64,000 nucleotides of DNA from Aldehydirespirator sp965200005 (GCA_965200005.1 OZ241331.1:2480001-2544000); one strand, 5' to 3'. Positions 53,438 to 63,203 are shown, numbered from the stretch's first letter. Numbers and translations are program-made. The notes: generated by a model not told the origin, from the letters alone.

Positions 53438-54946
53438 CTAGGAACGCGACTGAACATAAGCAAGGGTGGGTGCCAGGTCTAAATCGATATGGCTCAGCTT
53501 TTTGCAATCACGACGGAGGTATCTCTCGTTGCTCGCATGCCGATCAATCGTCAGAGTGAAGGCTCGACGGAGTGAGAAGTCTTGAGCTTCCAGGGCGTTG
53601 CTTGATTCGGCACCGGGCAAGTGAGCTTGTGACTTTCCCCAGACGATGGCTGCCCACGCACGCAGTCCGATTGTCCGTTCAGAAGAGTGCGCTAGCTCTT
53701 CGAAGTGTTGACCATGTCGCTTCCCCAGTTGGAGTTCGGATAAGACGCGACACGCGTGGATTTGAGCTGCTTCCGATCGAGCCGTCGACTTGACGGTTGC
53801 AAAGTTAACGAACCAGTCTCGGTCGATCAACCTTCGCAGCTTCTTCAGTTTCGCAACGGAGAGTAAGCATTTGGCAACCACACAAGGGATCTCGCAAAAC
53901 AGCTTCGGATTGTCGTACAAAACAGTTAGACAGCGTTCAGTTGGCTTGAGTCTCAGGGTACCCACTAGGAAACTGACCAGTGACCAATTGGTGTCACTCT
54001 TTGACAATTGCTTGCTGAGTTCATCTAGTGCCATGTCTGTAGCCAATTTGTGGCTCGCAATCGACCGTATGTATGCTATAGTCTCATTGTCGAGCATTCT
54101 CTGAGCCTCTCCGTGACGCTTTTGATAGACACCTAGCTTCGATGAGTTTGGCCGCAACCCGACGTTATTAGTGTATGCTTCGTACATGGATATGACATCA
54201 ACCCACCGCGACTCATCATCCAGAAACACCCAACTGTCGTCCGAATACCGGACGTACCCTATCGCAATTTGCCGCATTTGCTCATCAACACTGATCAACA
54301 TGACGTTGCCCAACAGTCCCGATGCTTCAGGCCCAATGGGAATTCCGCTAAATTCACCGAGCCGCGATAGTTCGCAAAGAAATCGCATTAGGCCGTTCCT
54401 GTGGTGTTTCGCGGCTCCGACTCTTGCAAGGACTTGCGAGAGACAATTCAGATCAATAGATGAGTAGTAATTTCGGATGTCAAGCAAACCCATCGCACGA
54501 CATCTTGGTTCGGCTAGAAGCTTCCCTAATTGTCGCCTCCGCAACATGTGTGCATCACCTGCACGCCTTACTCTCCATCCAGGCGGGTGTTCACGAAGGC
54601 GATAGCTGAATACCTCGTTAAACTTGGAAAGCTCCGCTTCAATCACATCTGCGACGCGACCGGTGCAAATCCTCAGATACAGATCATCGTAAGGATCCAA
54701 TAGTGAGGACTTACGTATTTCGGAAGATCCTGGCTTTGGGAGCTGAATGACCGAAGGGGGTAGCGGACATCGTTCGTCATAGATTCGGTCTTCCAGCTGC
54801 TCCTGTGTAAGTTCCGGAAACGAGATGAAATCCTTCAACCCAACAACGTCTGGAACATCTCGTGCGGACATCCATTCTGCTCCAGCGCGTAGGTTCGCTG
54901 GAACTTCAAGTCCGGTAGGAAGACTGAAGGGTTCTCGCTTGTGCAA
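53438..54946 (-). CDS. Unknown-group (Abi/DRT-like) reverse transcriptase
   Basis: The RT palm of this 502-residue protein is plain: motif A LLDIRNYYSSID (Asp156), motif B GIPIGPEASGLLGN (201-214), motif C YVRYSDDSWVF with YSDD (234-237), and then LRPNSSKLGVY. The IPIGP-x-x-S motif B is typical of the unknown-group/Abi reverse transcriptases of anti-phage (DRT) systems and differs from group II intron RTs (GTPQG/GIPQG) and retrons. Residues 285-502 are all-helical with no known motif, as in Abi-type RTs. The catalytic Asp residues are intact, so activity is expected. There is no maturase or endonuclease domain. The genes downstream on the same strand are the coiled-coil and HEPN proteins. The upstream 600 bases contain no gene and could hold a non-coding RNA. 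Confidence 0.85.
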   Translation of the reverse strand: MHKREPFSLPTGLEVPANLRAGAEWMSARDVPDVVGLKDFISFPELTQEQLEDRIYDERCPLPPSVIQLPKPGSSEIRKSSLLDPYDDLYLRICTGRVADVIEAELSKFNEVFSYRLREHPPGWRVRRAGDAHMLRRRQLGKLLAEPRCRAMGLLDIRNYYSSIDLNCLSQVLARVGAAKHHRNGLMRFLCELSRLGEFSGIPIGPEASGLLGNVMLISVDEQMRQIAIGYVRYSDDSWVFLDDESRWVDVISMYEAYTNNVGLRPNSSKLGVYQKRHGEAQRMLDNETIAYIRSIASHKLATDMALDELSKQLSKSDTNWSLVSFLVGTLRLKPTERCLTVLYDNPKLFCEIPCVVAKCLLSVAKLKKLRRLIDRDWFVNFATVKSTARSEAAQIHACRVLSELQLGKRHGQHFEELAHSSERTIGLRAWAAIVWGKSQAHLPGAESSNALEAQDFSLRRAFTLTIDRHASNERYLRRDCKKLSHIDLDLAPTLAYVQSRS

Positions 54947-55562
54947 GAGGACTCCTAGAATTACATGCTTGTAATCTGCTGATTGTATGGGTTAGCCGTT
55001 GTGATCCCAACCATGCGTCAGCCCTATGAACCGGCACGGGATTGTTTCGTGGGTTGTAGACAAAAACATCTTGCAGGGAGGGCTGCGGACTGCCCGCCTA
55101 CATCGCCCGTGCCCGTGGACTCTCAAACTTCAGTTCCAAGATGGGGATGAACTCGGAATTCCCGTCTTCACTCCCTTGCGTACGACAACACCCAATGGAA
55201 CCTCTGAGAATCTTCCTCGACAGGGGCCCGACCCGAAGGAGGATGCCAGTTCAACTCTGTATGCTGTGGCCCACTCTGTAGTCACGGCGCGGACCTGTCA
55301 GGAGTGTGAACGGACTGTCCGCCTTGAACACGTGCCTTGACATGGAACTCCCCCGATAGGTGGCACGCGTTGGGGGGACGGCGGGGTTGACCGGTACGCG
55401 AGAGATAATGACTCCGACTTGATGAGCATGGCTGACTTGCGTGTCTCAAGGCACCATGAGATGGACTGTTGAACATGAGGCAGCGCGATGCGAGGACACG
55501 GCACACGCGCCAGAAACGCCTTAACGCGAGAGACATCGTCACACTACCGCTCGGTAGTTGGA
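54947..55562. other. Non-coding region upstream of the RT
   Basis: About 600 bases without a credible ORF. ATTAC (54960-54964) and GTAAT (54971-54975) form a short hairpin 14 bases upstream of the RT start. A non-coding RNA partner for the RT could lie here, but I see no long stable stem. Confidence 0.4.
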
Positions 55563-55811
55563 CTAGTGGCCACGCAGCACGTCAGGTGCCCAAACAGTTC
55601 CGCGGATGGGCACGACGCAGACCGACTGCGGGCGCAGAGCTGCGAAGTGAAGGGAGAGATCAGGCAGCAAGTGCAACTCACGCACGGTGATGAAGGACGT
55701 GTTGATGCTAAGTCCCGAGCGCAGTGGAATGAACAGCCTTGCAAGAGGGCTCTTTCGGAACATGAACGATGCCACATTAGTGTCCAGAGTGATGCCTGAG
55801 GCGAGCCTCAC
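55563..55811 (-). pseudogene. VapC/PIN toxin, C-terminally truncated
   Basis: GTG 55811 gives MRLASGITLDTNVASFMFRK, then SGLSINTSFITVRELHL: the first PIN strand with the catalytic Asp and the acidic Glu helix. After VRELHL the sequence loses the PIN pattern and stops at 82 residues (normally about 130). A frameshift near 55655 is likely. Its start overlaps the antitoxin-like stop by GTGA. Confidence 0.5.
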
Positions 55812-55921
55812 AGTGCATGTCCCAGGGCAGCGGCGAGGGCGGCGGACTCTTCTTCGGTAAGGGTGTCGTCACCGAGTTCGCTGACGTCGAGGATCTCAGT
55901 TACACCTTGTTCTCCTGCCAC
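55808..55921 (-). CDS. Short VapB-like antitoxin reading frame
   Basis: The 37 residues from GTG 55921 read VTEILDVSELGDDTLTEEES, then AALAAALGHAL. The acidic, Ala-rich C-terminus ends exactly on the PIN start (GTGA), as in VapBC pairs. It lacks a DNA-binding domain, so it may be truncated or begin further upstream. Confidence 0.4.
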   Translation of the reverse strand: MAGEQGVTEILDVSELGDDTLTEEESAALAAALGHAL

Positions 55922-56274
55922 TGATCGATTGACTTTGTCGTCCAGGAGTCTTCGATGCCTGATTCACTAGCGAGGTCCCTGATTGAAACTGCGTCCTCGA
56001 GATCAACAAAAGTTGCCCGTGAAGTAGCGGCGTTGTAGTGGACGACGCCTCTCGCTTCACATGCCTGTCCCAGCAGCTTGCTTATGATCTCCGCCTGGCT
56101 GTCACTGAAGTTGACGACAACGACTCCGTAGAGAAGTGACCGAAGTCGTGCCCTCCTGGTATCAAAGTTCGCGTCCCGCAACCGGCCTTGCACAGCTCCA
56201 AATCTTCCTCTGTGTGGGTGTTCGGGCGTGGCGAGGACAATGGCGAGCAGCAGACACATGTGGACTCGCTTCAC
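55900..56274 (-). CDS. Hypothetical protein of uncertain reality
   Basis: This 124-residue frame includes a plausible middle (VVVVNFSDSQAEIISKLLGQ, then HYNAATSRATFVDLEDAVSI), but it overlaps the antitoxin-like frame and its N-terminus is poor. No family is recognised. Confidence 0.3.
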   Translation of the reverse strand: MKRVHMCLLLAIVLATPEHPHRGRFGAVQGRLRDANFDTRRARLRSLLYGVVVVNFSDSQAEIISKLLGQACEARGVVHYNAATSRATFVDLEDAVSIRDLASESGIEDSWTTKSIDQWQENKV

Positions 56275-56468
56275 AAACGTGGACTGTATTGAGGATCCCT
56301 CTCATTGAGTTGTGTTCAGGTCTGATGGTTAGGAGAACGAGGAAGGACGGTGCGCGAGTCGGAGATTCGGACGGCTAGGGCGTCAACAGTGGCGCATGTG
56401 AGTTTGGCTGTGCGATTGGCAGGCGCGCTTCGTGCAGTTGTCGTACGCGCCCTGATTGAGTTTGTGGA
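56275..56468. other. Gap after the DUF499 gene
   Basis: The 194 bases separate the DUF499 stop from the hypothetical frame. No terminator is obvious. Confidence 0.35.
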
Positions 56469-59400
56469 CTAGTCGTGGAACTCGGCTGACTTTGCGCCGA
56501 GGGTCGTGGCGTTTTCCTTTACTGTTCGGCGGACGTTTTCGTCGAAGCCTTTGCGGCTGTCTGCTCTGATCTCTAGTTCAAATGTCACGTCAAGACCGGA
56601 TCCGAGCCGGTTCGCGATGTGCTCCACGATCTGATCTAGTTCACCGATACAACGGATGTGGTCGAGCCTGAACTGCGCATAGAACCTCGTGGGCAGTGTC
56701 GGCGGTGGCGGCGGGCCGCCTGTTCCTCCGGTACCGCCAGAGCCCCCGTGGTCGCCACCTGTTCCGCCACTTCTGCCGTTTCCGCCATTCGACTTCCAAT
56801 CGACCTCGGAAGGGTGAATGAGCAAATCGGTGGGCTTGGGTTTTGACGCCTTGTCGGTTTGGAGTCCGGTCCAGTTGTGCCCGTCGTGGCCTTCTGCCTG
56901 GGCGAAGGTGTCATCACGCCAAGTCAGTGTCTTGTCTCTGCTAGCGATCGCCTCCAAGAGAACTTCGCGGCTTGCGAGTCTTGGCATGTACACGAAACTG
57001 GTGTAGGTGTTCCAGAGCTGTTGGATTGAGAGGTCGTTGCGTTCTGACCACAGATTGAGTTTGTCAATCTCCCACCGGATAAGTACAGCTGAGTAGTTGA
57101 CGATTAAGCCTTCATCCTTGACGAGTTTCGTAGTGGCGGCCTGAGCGAGACTACAATCGTGTGACTTAAGGCTGCTACTGCTTGGCACTTTGGTTGTCTG
57201 CCAGCGTATTCTCTTCCCTCCCCCTTGCTGGTGAGGCTCTAGCAAGAGAGAGTAGGTCTCACGAATCTGACTGTCGACGTGACCAGACGTATCTTTCATT
57301 TTGTCTGATGCTTGCTTGAATTGATGAGGTGTCAGATTGAGGGTGTCGCGCTCATCTACTATGGACTTCCAGGCAAGGTAGCGCCGCGCAGTCTGACGCA
57401 ATTCGCCCAAACGGTCGACTTGCGCCGCAAGAAACACAACTAGATTTCGATTAACTCTCGGACCTGTTGCATAGCTATCAAGTTTCTTCTGGGATAGCTC
57501 GATCGCAGTTGAGTTGGTGTCCTTGAAGGAGTGTGTGACGGAGGGCGCAAGTATCACCAACTTCACGCCGGAGTCATTGTCGGGGACGTCGCCGGGTCCT
57601 TCGGCGAATGGATGCACGCGCGAGAAGTGGCCACGATTTGACTGTGAAGAGACACGTGTGCGTACTTCGTGATCAGCATCTATGTCCGTGAAGTTTGAAG
57701 CGGCACGATCGATGGCAATGCGAGTTACGTTGGGTGTTAGCGAATACCAATACTGGTTGCGATCGACATAGAGATAGTTGGCTTCATCCGAGAGACGCCG
57801 CAGGGCATCACCGAACTGCTTTGGCGACTCACCAGGCTGTGTACAACTCAACAATACACGCTTGATATCAATCCCTTTCTTACCGTCATCGCGGGGTGCA
57901 GAACCCAGATACACCGTGCGAGCGACTCGCCTTGTTGCCGAAAGATTGCCGAAGTGGCGGTTATGTTTGTCGAGCTTCAGTGGCAGAGAGTCCACTCCGT
58001 CTACGTCGGATTGGATGACTGCGTCCCAACCGTCCTCAAGATATTTCTTCATTTCGCTCGCAAGCGGCCCATAGTCCATGGGCAGATTCGCCGGCGTGAT
58101 GAGCAGTGAGCGGTCATCACGCTGCCACAATTGTGAGATGGCGATCGCCATTAGGCGTAACACGCCTCTTGTACGCTGGAACTTGTCAAGGCTTGACCAG
58201 TCACCGAACAACCGGTCGAATAACTCAGGATGAAATGGGTAGCACTCCTGCATTCGGCTGCGGTATGCCGCTTCGTCAACGCCAGAGGGGAACGTCGATT
58301 TGTTCGCCCCGTACATGCCAATGAATGCCCGGATGACGACGTCACGATCCCTTGCACTCTGGGCGTCGATCGGATCGAACAGGCGACGTCGAACTATCTC
58401 AAACGACTCTTGTGGCGACGCAGCCCGCCATTGAGAGGCCTTACGGGCTACGACGTTCTTGAGTCGTTCTAGCGCAACCCTCCCTCTTGGCCCGCCCACC
58501 TCAACATCTGAAGCTGGAATAGAGACCAGAACCACAACGTTGTTGACAGCCGCAGCAGCCTCAGTCAGTGCTTGAGCGAACGTGAACTGGGTATCGAAGT
58601 TACCCCCTGGGAGGCGGTCAGACCTGTCCGTACCGTCGCGTAGTTGACGAGCGTAAGCGACCCACTCGTCTATTAGCACTACGGCCGGTCCAAATTGCTT
58701 AAACAAGTCAACTAGAGCAGCGCCGGGGTTGGTGCCCGCCTCATCATCGGAGCGGATCTTTTCGTACGCGAACTTGCCGCCTAGCTGATACGCAAGGTGA
58801 CCCCATAGGGTGTGCAACTTGACACCCCCACCGACGTTGACCGCTTCGGCCGGCCGGATTTGCTGGCCAACTAGCACAGCACGCGCAATCTTCTTGGGCA
58901 GCTTGAGCTTCTCTCTTGCGAGAAGATCAGAGACACCTGGCAGGCTGGAAGTGTCCACACCAGATGCCAGGTGATAGAGCGCAATCAGTGAGTGGGTCTT
59001 GCCGCCACCGAAATTGGTCTGCAGGTTGATCACCGGCTCTCCACCCCGACTGCCCAGGCGCCGGGCGGCTCCGATGAGCAGGTCAGCTAGTCCTCGGGTG
59101 ATGTAGGTTCGTGCGAAGAACTGCTTTGAGTATTGATACTCGGGTTCGGCGTGGCCCTGATGTACCTGGTTTAGGTCTGCGGCATATTCGGCCTGCTCAA
59201 AGTTCCCTGATGCGACGTCCTGGTGTGGGGTGATGATGTCCCGCCACGGTGCCAGACCGGCTTGCGGTGTGCCTTCGGTTGACTTTGCCGCGGTGCGCCG
59301 CCATTTCTGACGGGATTCCTCTTCGACCATCTGACGCATCAGACCCTTACGTAAGGCCACAATCTGGTCGCGCTCTTTAGGACTCGAGAAGTGCTCAAGG

Positions 59401-59741
59401 AGTCGCTCCATCGAATCCAGTCCGCGGAGAGCATCGTCGCTAGGAATTCGTTCCTGGTGTGCCCAGGAGTTGCGTAGCTCCGCAACTTCGAAGACCATTG
59501 AGCGAACGTTGAGCGGAAGCCAATCCTTGAATGAGTGACTCCAGGTGCCTTTGATCGCGCTCAGAAGGAATGCCACATCAAGCTTCTGAATATCCCAGAT
59601 TGGGTGCTTCTTGTTATGATTCAATTTCTGCAGCCAGTCCTTACCGTATGCCTGTCGCCAACTGGCAATACAGGGATCAAGCAGACCGTCACGGAGGTGA
59701 CGTAACGCCCGGTCGACTCGTTCGGTGTTGGCCATCACCAT
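56469..59741 (-). CDS. Swt1-type HEPN-DUF499 AAA ATPase of an anti-phage-type system
   Basis: In this 1090-residue protein, residues 1-140 form a Swt1-like HEPN domain with an intact Arg90-Asn-x3-His95 motif (ELRNSWAHQ). Residues 195-900 form the DUF499 ATPase: Walker A NFGGGKTH (243-250), VVLIDEWVAYARQL (Walker B), ALTEAAAAVNNVVVLVSIP (sensor), then QCYPFHPELFDRLFGDWSSL. A Gly-rich linker (about 965-990) precedes a C-terminal domain of about 100 residues. DUF499 ATPases occur with DUF1156 methyltransferases in DISARM-related anti-phage arrays. The start is ATG 59741 (or ATG 59735), two bases after the 2-TM gene stop. It should be functional as read. The partner methyltransferase is frameshifted. 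Confidence 0.85.
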   Translation of the reverse strand: MVMANTERVDRALRHLRDGLLDPCIASWRQAYGKDWLQKLNHNKKHPIWDIQKLDVAFLLSAIKGTWSHSFKDWLPLNVRSMVFEVAELRNSWAHQERIPSDDALRGLDSMERLLEHFSSPKERDQIVALRKGLMRQMVEEESRQKWRRTAAKSTEGTPQAGLAPWRDIITPHQDVASGNFEQAEYAADLNQVHQGHAEPEYQYSKQFFARTYITRGLADLLIGAARRLGSRGGEPVINLQTNFGGGKTHSLIALYHLASGVDTSSLPGVSDLLAREKLKLPKKIARAVLVGQQIRPAEAVNVGGGVKLHTLWGHLAYQLGGKFAYEKIRSDDEAGTNPGAALVDLFKQFGPAVVLIDEWVAYARQLRDGTDRSDRLPGGNFDTQFTFAQALTEAAAAVNNVVVLVSIPASDVEVGGPRGRVALERLKNVVARKASQWRAASPQESFEIVRRRLFDPIDAQSARDRDVVIRAFIGMYGANKSTFPSGVDEAAYRSRMQECYPFHPELFDRLFGDWSSLDKFQRTRGVLRLMAIAISQLWQRDDRSLLITPANLPMDYGPLASEMKKYLEDGWDAVIQSDVDGVDSLPLKLDKHNRHFGNLSATRRVARTVYLGSAPRDDGKKGIDIKRVLLSCTQPGESPKQFGDALRRLSDEANYLYVDRNQYWYSLTPNVTRIAIDRAASNFTDIDADHEVRTRVSSQSNRGHFSRVHPFAEGPGDVPDNDSGVKLVILAPSVTHSFKDTNSTAIELSQKKLDSYATGPRVNRNLVVFLAAQVDRLGELRQTARRYLAWKSIVDERDTLNLTPHQFKQASDKMKDTSGHVDSQIRETYSLLLEPHQQGGGKRIRWQTTKVPSSSSLKSHDCSLAQAATTKLVKDEGLIVNYSAVLIRWEIDKLNLWSERNDLSIQQLWNTYTSFVYMPRLASREVLLEAIASRDKTLTWRDDTFAQAEGHDGHNWTGLQTDKASKPKPTDLLIHPSEVDWKSNGGNGRSGGTGGDHGGSGGTGGTGGPPPPPTLPTRFYAQFRLDHIRCIGELDQIVEHIANRLGSGLDVTFELEIRADSRKGFDENVRRTVKENATTLGAKSAEFHD

Positions 59742-59743
59742 GG

Positions 59744-60193
59744 CTATTCGCTCCCCTGCTCTGTGTTCGACTCGATGTCAATTGAAGACATCCGTTTAGA
59801 AGTGGACTGAGACTCGTTGGCTTGCTGCGCAGGTCGCAGCAGTGCTGTGAGTTGAACAGCGGCGAAGCCTGCGATGATGGCCGCCGTTACGCCGAGCAGC
59901 AGTCGGGCGGCACGATTGGAGTGCTTGAGAATTGCGGCCGTGAAGGCCGCTGCGGCCACCGCGTTTGTGATGCAAACTGAGCGGGTGACTTCTTGCCAGT
60001 TGTCGTGCTGGCTTAGCTTCTTCAAGAGAGCGGCCCATGCCATAGTGGCCGCGCCGGCTCTTGCTACGTGTTGAGCCTTCAGATTCAAGAGTCGGGCGAG
60101 TCTGTGACGGAAGACTCGCGCCGCGATGCCTGCCGCCGCACAGAAATGGGCATCTGCTTCGAGGGTCTTCCTGGCGAGAGGTTTATCACTCAT
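59744..60193 (-). CDS. Two-helix membrane protein between DUF1156 and DUF499 genes
   Basis: The 149-residue protein has a basic N-terminal helical region (residues 1-65), then two membrane helices at about 75-93 (ITNAVAAAAFTAAIL) and 98-120 (LLLGVTAAIIAGFAAVQLTAL), and a hydrophilic tail. The plan resembles 2-TM effector proteins of the SLATT type, but the sequence match is weak. It lies two bases before the DUF499 start on the same strand, so it is translated with it. Membrane effectors are common in anti-phage systems; here that is an inference. Confidence 0.6.
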   Translation of the reverse strand: MSDKPLARKTLEADAHFCAAAGIAARVFRHRLARLLNLKAQHVARAGAATMAWAALLKKLSQHDNWQEVTRSVCITNAVAAAAFTAAILKHSNRAARLLLGVTAAIIAGFAAVQLTALLRPAQQANESQSTSKRMSSIDIESNTEQGSE

Positions 60194-60430
60194 TGAGTTG
60201 TCTCGGTGTGGACGTTCATACTCGCTCCAGACGTGTGAAGTAAGGGGACAGCGAGTTGAGTCGCTTTCGTTGTGAAAGGCGACACTGATGCACCTGTTTG
60301 CGACCGCTCATGTGAGGAGACCTTGAGTTGTGTTGTCCGCATGACAGTGGTGTACGGAGGTCATGGATGCTCCCGGACCTGTCGAATGTGGGAGGAAAAG
60401 TTGACGCGACCGTGGCGCCGATCGACAGCG
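60194..60430. other. Gap between methyltransferase and 2-TM genes
   Basis: The 237 bases hold no gene. They may contain a secondary promoter for the 2-TM/DUF499 unit. Confidence 0.4.
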
Positions 60431-63203
60431 TCACGGTCGCTTCCGATCGTCTGCAATGAGCGATCCTTGCTTTGGCTGGCTCGCCTGTCCGGCAGCTAGA
60501 TCTCGTAGAGAAGGCCACGCTGTGACCAGCGTGTTATATGCAAGGGCCTCAGCGTTCCACTTGTGGGCATCTGCTTTCTGGTAGAGCAGGTAAGCGAGTT
60601 GGTGTGCTCGATCGCCATAGCCACCCAGTTCTGACAGCAATTGAGATGCGTCGGTCTCGGACTGTGACAGTCGGGCTGTGAGATGCTGTGTTGCTTCCCA
60701 CACGGTTGGCCGCTTGTCTTTGAGAGGCGACCAGGTGGTGTCAAGTTCATCACGCTCGTAGAGACGGAACTTGCCAGCATGAGCATGTCCAATGCCACTC
60801 TCCCGAATGCCCTCCAGAGAAGTGTTCTTGGCGCGGGCGACACTGTCAGCATCACCAGCTGAGCCTGAATCGAAGCCGTGTTGGTCATACCAGGAAAGGG
60901 CGAAACGACTCTCCGGATCAAGTTCAGCTTCCTCGCCATCAAGTATCTCGCCGAGGACCTCATTGATCATCGACAACGCAGTCGAGACTCGCATGGTCGT
61001 GCCGTCAGCTTCAATGACCCGGTCGTAGCTTGAGAAGACCTTGATCCCGGGCCCAATTGTGGATTGAGCCATATCCACGGGTGCAATATCGCTCTCTTGC
61101 AACAACCGCACCGCACCCGGTAGTTCACGACGCAACGCTGCAAGAAAGTCCCTACGTGTAGCTAACTGGGCTCCCTTTGGCCTCGGTCGGCAAGCTAGAA
61201 CAATCGATGATGCCAACGCATTGGACCCGATGGCGCGAAGGCGATTCCCAAGTTCTGTACGCATGGGCCATGTTGCTGTGACCACGAGACCAGCATCGAC
61301 AACTGCCTGCAAGAAGGTATCCCAACCAGTCGATCGAACTTTGCCAGATCGCGTCTCAGTAGCCTTGTAGGCATAGAAGATGGTGGCAGGTACATCTAAT
61401 CTGTGCAATTGCGGCAACAGCGTCATGAATTTGGCCACTCCAGACTCAAAGTGCCTTCGAGCCGATGCCTTAGATCCAGCACGAGTCGTACTAGCGACCA
61501 ATTCTTGCGCCTTCGGTGTCGACAACTTTGTCAATTCATTTGGCCAAATCTTCTGAAGGTTCCTTCTCAACCAGACGTAGAAGAAGTCCGAAATGTCTGC
61601 ATACGGGACGTTGTCATAGTAGGGTGGATCAGTAGAGAAAATTAAGGAGGGGTTGGAGCCAATATTGATTGATCGGGCATCAGTCAATTTAACTTGACCT
61701 GCAACGTGATTTGCCGGCATACCGTTGAGTACTTTGACAACCCATTTTGTCATTGCACTCCAGTTACCCGACGAGGAAGAGAAGGGATTGCATTCTACAA
61801 AGTCCCAAACAATTGGAATTGCTTGTCGGCTAAATGTGTTTCGAATAGCCTCGCGTGACGCACTCCAACTGCTAATCGATGACCAGTAGTCAGCACACTT
61901 GTCTATTGTGAATGCCAAGTATGTGACTACTGCTCCAGCGTACTCAGTTGCCCATGTCTCCCTGTCCGAAAGGCACATGTTCCTGCTGGTTCTGTGTTCA
62001 GCTACAGCACTCTTGTGAACACTCGTGAATACTTCAGTCAATAGCTCACAAAACGTCGTGATGGCGACGAGTTGGCGCGGTGTGAACAGTTTCCACCACT
62101 CATCTAGTCCGTATAGCGGCGCGGCCATGTATTGCGTGTTGCTGGAAAGGAACCCCTGGGGAAGGTCATCGGGTATGGGGCAGTTTGAAGCTACAGAATG
62201 CGAGATGGTGGAAGGGCAGTAGACGCGTTGACGATTTCCTTCAGCTACTACACATAGGAGTTGTTGCCTTATGCGGCCTGCTTGACCTTCAGCTTTGATA
62301 TACGCCTTGGGAATCGCTGCGCCGGTGGCGATGCAGGTGCCTTTGCCTCTCTGAACCGTCGGGGGGGGGCTCCCCGCTGTTGCGAATCTCATAACGGATT
62401 GTCTGAGAGTCATGGTCAACAACCGGTTGGATCCAAACTCGCGGCTTGCCCGGCCGCTTTCGAACTACCCAGGACCTAACGAGTGGCACATGTCCGGACC
62501 ATGCGGGATCGGGTGACTCCACCGTGCGCGCCCAAATCCAAGCAATCGGTGTCAACCTCTTGCCATCAGGTCCAACTGCATCCGGATACAGATCGCCGAT
62601 GCTCTTCTTGGCTTGGTCACGCATCCAGGTGCCATACGCTTCGACATCAGCAGCTAAGCCTTGGGCACCTTCCCAAGTCTTGAGCTTTGTGGCAAGGCCA
62701 GGATAAACGGGGGCATATCCAGCAAATCTTGGCGGTATTTTGATCATTGCTTTGTTGATCAAGACGGCGACGGGATTCAAGTCACTCGCGTGAGCCTTTA
62801 ATCCGAGTCGTTGAGCTTCTAATGGGATTGAACCACCGCCGGCGAAGGGATCCAACAATTCGGGAGGACCGTTCGGGAAGCAGCGATCTATCTCTGCTCG
62901 AGCTTCAGCGAGTATCTGCTCATCGTTGGTTGCCTCCCAGGTCACAAGGCGTTCAAGAATTCCGAACAAACGGTTCCGCTCTGCGGTCTGCTCCTCCGGC
63001 GTCAGTGAGTCATCCCCGGAGGGATCGTCTACAAGTGACGCCCAAATCACGGCCCGACACGCAGCTAAAGGCCGACGCGCCCACCACAGATGCAGCGTTG
63101 ATGGATGCCCGTGACGGATCGACTTCTCGCGAACGGATGCCTTGTTGATCGCTGCAAGTGGCAGCGCAACCTCAATTAACTTCGGCCCTGAACCACTCAC
63201 CAT
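60431..63203 (-). pseudogene. DUF1156-type DNA methyltransferase, interrupted by a one-base frameshift in a C9 tract
   Basis: The N-terminal frame (304 residues from ATG 63203) has IEVALPLAAINKASVREKSIRHGHPSTLHLWWARRP and the AdoMet motif DPFAGGGSIPLEA (118-130). At nine consecutive C bases (plus-strand G at 62361-62369) it goes out of frame. The second frame continues TVQRGKGTCIATGAAIPKAY and carries the catalytic motif DPPYYDNVPYADISDFFYVW. Deleting one C restores a protein of about 923 residues, the normal DUF1156 size. These enzymes methylate adenine and probably mark host DNA in the DUF499/DUF1156 anti-phage systems. A tract of this kind could switch the gene on and off; a sequencing error is the main alternative. 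Confidence 0.75.
62361..62369. repeat. G9 homopolymer (C9 on the coding strand) at the DUF1156 frameshift
   Basis: Nine G residues lie between GTC and CTCC. The coding frame would be intact with eight. This is the only base change needed to join the two halves of the methyltransferase gene. Confidence 0.8.

Noticed and set aside
55026..55340. 104-residue plus-strand frame upstream of the RT
   Set aside because: No ribosome binding site, no domain, and poor codon pattern.
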